A DNA stretch of 33,980 nt, taken from positions 1-33,980 of the forward strand of contig CAMHNQ010000032.1 in NCBI GenBank assembly GCA_946186495.1, read 5' to 3'. This stretch comes from an uncultured Bacteroidales bacterium. GTDB taxonomy: Bacteria; Bacteroidota; Bacteroidia; Bacteroidales; WCHB1-69. Positions 31,786-33,980 of this stretch are shown here, one piece after another; the first letter of the stretch is position 1; each line of letters begins with the position of its first letter. The notes below the pieces were generated by a model. It saw only the letters and a list, made by a program, of their open reading frames with translations, was not told the DNA's origin and made no database searches. The position numbers and the translations under genes were made by a program.

Positions 31786-31843
31786 CATAACCAATAAACC
31801 ATAACCCAGCTTCTATAACCCATAACCTATAACCCATAACCAT
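31786..31843 (+). repeat. degenerate heptamer array before stub C
   Basis: Repeats of CATAACC, CTATAACC and AATAAACC surround CCCAGCTTC. The layout matches the array before hydG (CCCAGCTTC then ATAACC units) and, in reverse, the one after xerD. The stub C leader follows within 10 bases. Confidence 0.75.
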
Positions 31844-31886
31844 TAAAATTCGTATCTTCGCAGCATCAAATTCAGCTAACACCGTA

Positions 31887-32063
31887 ATGAACCCCACCGC
31901 AAAATTTTTCGCCTTCTTCTGCGCACTGGCGCTCCTGCTCCCCGCGTGCGTCACTGTGCGCGACTGCGACGGGAACCGCTACCGCACGTTGAAAATCAAC
32001 GGGATGCGGTGGATGGCGGAGAACCTGCGGACGAACATCGCACTGCTTCATCCACGATATTAG
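31887..32063 (+). pseudogene. stub C: FISUMP lipoprotein leader joined in frame to the XerD C-terminus
   Basis: A 58-codon open frame begins as the lipoprotein leader (MNPTAKFFAFFCALALLLPAC, then RDCDGNRYRTLKINGMRWMA) and ends as the XerD tail (LRTNIALLHPRY, stop TAG at 32061-32063). The shift occurs inside ACCTGCGGACGA, which both parent genes contain in the same reading frame. The tail differs from the resident xerD tail at 8 of the last 22 bases. All changes are synonymous except one Phe-to-Leu, so it derives from an xerD gene that was under selection. The leader part, with 35 upstream bases from 31852, matches stub A. It may be made as a short lipopeptide but is best read as a recombination junction. 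Confidence 0.85.
32023..32041 (+). repeat. right copy of the 19-bp direct repeat (possible attR)
   Basis: This is an exact copy of 22362-22380, followed by the displaced-looking xerD tail to 32063. The two copies bracket 9.6 kb. Confidence 0.85.
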
Positions 32064-32147
32064 GCGGCAAATTGGGCGAATTAGGTGAGGTATCGGAAAA
32101 CTGCCGAACCCCCAACTCGTACGGATTGTACAATGAACATCTGCAGA

Positions 32148-33845
32148 CTATCTGCTGATAACTAATTTTTGTATGCTTATCCGTCCGTTTTTGTCACGAA
32201 AATGCAGAAAATAGACACCATTTTGCCATTCACTACAAGAAATTTTCTCTATTCCGCTTTCAGACAGCGTGAGATAGTCGATTTGCCGACCGGCCATATC
32301 ATAAACGGTGACATCAGAGAGGTCTTCTCCCATAATCATCACAAAGTCGGTGGCGGGGTTCGGACAAACGGACACTTTCAGCATCTCTTGCTGGGGAATG
32401 CCCACACCATCGACCACAAAAGCATGCGGGTCAGCAGCCCCGATGTACGGATGTTTTTCACGACGGCCGGATTCGTCCTTCGCATATATAAAATATTGTA
32501 TAGAATCGCCTGATTGCACATCAACGTTACCGAAATTGAATTGATACTCATTATCGGAAACGTTTTGCAACAATTGGTGTTGCCAATCTTCATTGTTGAT
32601 TTTGTAGTACACTAATAAAGAATCTGTTATGAGATTTTCTCCGCTTAAAGCCTTGATAGTAGCGGAGATAGTGAGATCTTCGGACATATGTCTATGACCC
32701 AAAAGCGGGTAATGTTTGATATAGAGCATCCCCAAGTCGGCAAGCTCGTGGGTGCGGCAGTGCAGGGCATCGGTGCTGTACCACGGTGTGTAGTCGCTCT
32801 GCATGATGGGCACAATCGTGTAACCGGGCATTGCCTGTTGATAAACACTGATGGCTTCATTGTCATGGGAATTGCCTGTAACGGGTACAAAAACGTGGTC
32901 ATTCAAAATCAGGGAGTTGGTATATGGGGTAGCCAGATTGCTGTTAGGGTTGGCGTAAATGCGATACACCTGATAGTGGTTACCCCAGGGTGTAGTAGAC
33001 TCTGCAAAGGTCATTGCCACAGCCTCATAGTTAGCATATCGCGGGTCATTCTCGGGCACTTTGCCAATGAGTACCTTGTCCACATCCAAAAACTTTCCCC
33101 AGCAATCGATGTGCGCGATATATTCGCCGAGCGGGTCGGGGAGGATCATGTAGTTGTCGATGCCGAGGTAGTTCTGGGTCATGGAGAGGATGGAGGATTC
33201 CGTTTCGGCGGGGTTTTCCTGCAGCACCAGCATGGTGGAGGCAGCGGTCCCATAACCATCCACCATATAGTTTCCACCTGTATGCACAAAAGGCATTTCA
33301 AAACGATTAACTCCAAGTTTTTCAGCTACATATGTCATAGAAGCATCATCATTTTGGCGTAGGGGGCGGTTATAGGTAAAGTCGATGACTCTCACCGAGT
33401 CTTGGCCGTCAATGACGAACCATGGACCGTAATCGCGTACCCAATAAGAATCATGATTGATGAGCCAAAATTCCACATTACTCATATTCACCTGATTGTC
33501 GGAAAAATAGGGTTTGGCTTGCAGGCTGTCGTAACCAGAGGAGACAATCACTTTCACTTGAGTGATTTGGGAAAGTTCACGCACAAGGGATACCGGAATA
33601 CCAAGCGGATAAGCAATCATGACACCTCCCATAGGTTGGAACTCCGCCACGGCATTGACAGGCGCCATCGGATAAACGGCATCCCGAAGATGCGCTTGTT
33701 GAGACAGGCTGGGGATCATCAACCGCTCCTCCGGTGTGGCGTGGTGCGGATATTTCGGATTGACATCATAATGGATAGACTCGTTTTGCGCAAATGCGAA
33801 AGAAAACATCGTGACTGCACAGAATAATAAAGCCGCTTTCTTCAT
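32148..33845 (-). CDS. secreted peptidylarginine deiminase homologue (PPAD-like) with T9SS sorting domain
   Basis: The 565-residue protein starts at the ATG at 33845 with a signal peptide (MKKAALLFCAVTMFSFAFAQ). Catalytic features of the bacterial deiminase are present: YWVRDYGPW with Asp138, HxD at His246/Asp248 (AHIDCWG), Asn310 and the nucleophile Cys363 (STDALHCRTHELAD). These line up, with offsets growing from 8 to 12, with Asp130, His236, Asp238, Asn297 and Cys351 that I recall for Porphyromonas gingivalis PPAD. An Ig-like domain (about 395-480, YYKINNED, YFIYAKDESGRREKHPYIGAADPHAF) and a T9SS C-terminal domain (CPNPATDF, VTVYDMAGRQI, NGVYFLHFRDKNG) follow, the same architecture as PPAD. 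It would convert arginine residues in peptides to citrulline outside the cell. Agmatine deiminase is less likely because of the signal, Ig-like and sorting domains. Confidence 0.9.
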   Translation of the reverse strand: MKKAALLFCAVTMFSFAFAQNESIHYDVNPKYPHHATPEERLMIPSLSQQAHLRDAVYPMAPVNAVAEFQPMGGVMIAYPLGIPVSLVRELSQITQVKVIVSSGYDSLQAKPYFSDNQVNMSNVEFWLINHDSYWVRDYGPWFVIDGQDSVRVIDFTYNRPLRQNDDASMTYVAEKLGVNRFEMPFVHTGGNYMVDGYGTAASTMLVLQENPAETESSILSMTQNYLGIDNYMILPDPLGEYIAHIDCWGKFLDVDKVLIGKVPENDPRYANYEAVAMTFAESTTPWGNHYQVYRIYANPNSNLATPYTNSLILNDHVFVPVTGNSHDNEAISVYQQAMPGYTIVPIMQSDYTPWYSTDALHCRTHELADLGMLYIKHYPLLGHRHMSEDLTISATIKALSGENLITDSLLVYYKINNEDWQHQLLQNVSDNEYQFNFGNVDVQSGDSIQYFIYAKDESGRREKHPYIGAADPHAFVVDGVGIPQQEMLKVSVCPNPATDFVMIMGEDLSDVTVYDMAGRQIDYLTLSESGIEKISCSEWQNGVYFLHFRDKNGRISIQKLVISR

Positions 33846-33879
33846 ATTACAATAGGTTATAATTGTTTTTCCCTGAAAC

Positions 33880-33917
33880 AAAAAACGCTCAGCTTGACCA
33901 AAGCGAGCGTTTTTTTG
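33880..33917. terminator. bidirectional terminator between tRNA-Arg and the deiminase gene
   Basis: ACGCTC (33885-33890) pairs with GAGCGT (33905-33910), flanked by A-runs on the left and seven T on the right. On the minus strand it ends the tRNA transcript just after the tRNA 3' end. Confidence 0.8.
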
Positions 33918-33920
33918 TTG

Positions 33921-33980
33921 TGACCCCTGCAGGATTCAAACCTGCAACCTTTTGATCCGTAGTCAAATGCTCTATTCAGT
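33921..33980 (-). tRNA. tRNA-Arg (anticodon ACG), 5' end beyond the window
   Basis: On the minus strand the sequence gives part of a D arm (GAATAGAGC) and a five-base anticodon stem TTTGA/TCAAA around CTACGGA, with anticodon ACG at 33958-33960. The T arm is GCAGG-TTTGAAT-CCTGC, and the acceptor 3' strand is AGGGGTC with discriminator A at 33921. CCA is not encoded. About the first 15 bases lie off the edge. ACG becomes ICG after deamination and reads CGN arginine codons. Confidence 0.88.

Overview
The window reads as chromosome of an anaerobic member of the Bacteroidota, most likely the order Bacteroidales. The evidence is the repeated -7 element TAnnTTTG in front of genes and the lack of clear Shine-Dalgarno sequences. 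It also carries two proteins with type IX secretion (T9SS) C-terminal sorting domains, a FISUMP-domain lipoprotein, a GldA-like ABC ATPase and the [FeFe]-hydrogenase maturase HydG. The species cannot be named from sequence alone; a peptidylarginine deiminase resembling the Porphyromonas enzyme points to the Porphyromonas side of the order without proving it.

Layout. 1-456: repeats and a terminator, no gene. 457-2989 (minus): grpE-dnaJ-rsmE, a chaperone and rRNA-methylation operon. 3092-5186 (minus): GldA-like ATPase plus a molybdopterin-oxidoreductase-like protein stripped of its metal-binding N-terminus. 5284-7439 (minus): a lipoprotein and a secreted protein of unknown function. 7580-9372 (plus): TM1266-family regulator and hydG. 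9553-13450 (plus): murF-anmK (overlapping by 4 bases) and guaA. 13632-20260: accessory genes, namely a DUF4143 ATPase, a T9SS cargo protein broken at a poly-C tract, a RhuM/phospholipase-D-like fusion, a small membrane protein and a Fic protein. 20271-22402: cinA-xerD.

22403-32041 looks like an inserted island. A 19-bp sequence inside the last codons of xerD recurs at 32023-32041. There it is followed by a second, synonymously diverged copy of the xerD tail ending in its own stop codon. This is the pattern left when DNA integrates into the 3' end of a gene and supplies a replacement end. The enclosed 9.6 kb holds two copies of an ECF sigma factor/membrane partner pair on either side of an M16 zinc peptidase. 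It also holds three copies of a FISUMP lipoprotein leader (one full gene, two stubs), a decayed NYN-domain gene, a thioredoxin-like protein and an ATPase. No recombinase is visible inside it.

32148-33845 (minus) encodes the secreted peptidylarginine deiminase homologue. The window ends inside a tRNA-Arg gene on the minus strand.

Recurring themes are conserved leaders or tails joined to divergent bodies, and an intergenic heptamer repeat (AATAACC) found at four places. All homology statements come from reading motifs; no database search was run.
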